This document shows positions 63,405 to 64,000 of a stretch of 64,000 bases of DNA, piece after piece. Below the pieces are notes generated by a model. The model worked only from the letters and a program-made list of their open reading frames with translations, had not been told where the DNA came from and did not search any database. A program made the position numbers and the translations under genes. Within the stretch, counting starts at the first letter, position 1; each line of letters opens with the position of its first letter. Location: assembly GCA_000787465.1 (NCBI GenBank), contig JSYX01000085.1, positions 19,413 through 83,412 of the forward strand. Direction: 5' to 3'. Source of the stretch: Thermomucor indicae-seudaticae. Taxonomy: Eukaryota > Mucoromycota > Mucoromycetes > Mucorales > Lichtheimiaceae.

Positions 63405-64000
63405 TTTGGATGCTGCTGTCAAAGAGAAAGAAGCTGTTGTAATTCGATTTGGCAGTGAAAGTGGAGATTTTATATACAAGGTGGAAAAGCATGTGTGCGC
63501 ACGAGTGACGAAAAACCTCATCAGACCGCTGTCATACGGACAGAAGATCATTGCGTAAACACATTGAAAACCGATTACGCTCCAGTTTCCGGGAGCTCAC
63601 TTGCCTCATGAGTAAGGTGAAAAGAACAAAAATGACGAAGTAGGAAGCCAGTTTTCTGTCTCAACAGCGTTTACGCCGTTTGTTAGTTGCTGGCATTAAT
63701 TAACAAATGCAAACGTCCGTGAATGTTTTAGTTTAAGCGTCATAATTATGCAGCTTGTTGGCTTCTTGGGATACCGGAGAGATGCAACTGCCAAAACCGA
63801 ATTATATCAAGCTCACGAAGTTAGATATGAGGAAATGGCAATAAAGAGCGGCAACTCGGAGAAGGGCGACTCTTTCCAGTGAAAATTAATGACACTGCCT
63901 TACCACGCTATAAAAACCGCTAAATAATCGAGCGGCAGGCCATGTTACCATCAAGCCTATCCATTTCTAGTGACTACTATTGGATTTTGCCTGGAAATTT
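63405..64000. other. Intergenic region at the window edge
   Basis: Upstream region of the dehydrogenase. It contains the TATA box, a second TATAAAAA at 63910-63917 on the plus strand that may serve a gene beyond the window, and no coding sequence that I can support. Confidence 0.4.
63468..63475 (-). promoter_or_regulatory. TATA box of the short-chain dehydrogenase
   Basis: TATATAAA on the minus strand, 64 bases upstream of the ATG at 63404. Confidence 0.5.

Overview
The window looks like nuclear DNA from a filamentous fungus of the Mucoromycota, most likely Mucorales. Genes carry several 45-85 nt introns with TRAC-like branch sites. There are two Rhizomucor/Rhizopus-type secreted lipases and two GPI-type chitin deacetylases, as expected for a chitosan-rich wall. 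Core eukaryotic genes (COG1, SEC17, COX8, ARG5,6, RPD3, SWI3) resemble their early-diverging fungal relatives. No sequence search was possible; all identifications rest on motifs read by eye, and splice sites were placed by hand.

Layout: (1) 1-6760, plus strand: the 3' end of an unrecognised gene, a large Sec7+PH Arf exchange factor, and a cyclin-Q-like gene. (2) 6761-10385: gene-poor, with a decayed Tc1/mariner transposase. (3) 10386-16752, minus: an Rpd3-type histone deacetylase, chitin deacetylase 1, and an HMG-box regulator. (4) 16753-22378: a 5.6 kb gene-poor stretch containing a ~300 bp MITE-like inverted-repeat element. (5) 22379-24306: chitin deacetylase 2 converging on a small secreted cysteine-rich protein. 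(6) 24759-29625, minus: COG1 and a Swi1/ARID1-like subunit with no visible ARID. (7) 30510-32838, plus: COX8 (COX7C homologue) and a Kelch-like single-pass membrane protein. (8) 33710-41525: a HAM1-like lipid-binding-type protein, the bifunctional ARG5,6 arginine gene with Gcn4-type sites upstream, a small unknown gene, and dolichyldiphosphatase. (9) 42145-47330: a 2.6 kb tandem duplication, each copy carrying one lipase. (10) 48320-58713, minus: a Dal5-type MFS transporter, an arrestin-like protein, a Trm61-type tRNA methyltransferase, SEC17/alpha-SNAP and SWI3/SMARCC. (11) 59120-63404: a PTAR1-like prenyltransferase-alpha-repeat protein, an aldo-keto reductase and a short-chain dehydrogenase.

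Functional themes: chromatin (Rpd3 HDAC, Swi1-like and Swi3), vesicle traffic (ArfGEF, COG1, alpha-SNAP, arrestin), wall and secretion (two chitin deacetylases, two lipases, dolichyldiphosphatase, a small secreted protein) and mitochondria (COX8, ARG5,6, Trm61-type enzyme). These are ordinary neighbours rather than one gene cluster. The most unusual signals are repeated GC-AG introns (six strong cases in six genes), near-identical introns in otherwise diverged lipase paralogues (gene conversion), the MITE-like element, and several small genes visible only after splicing.
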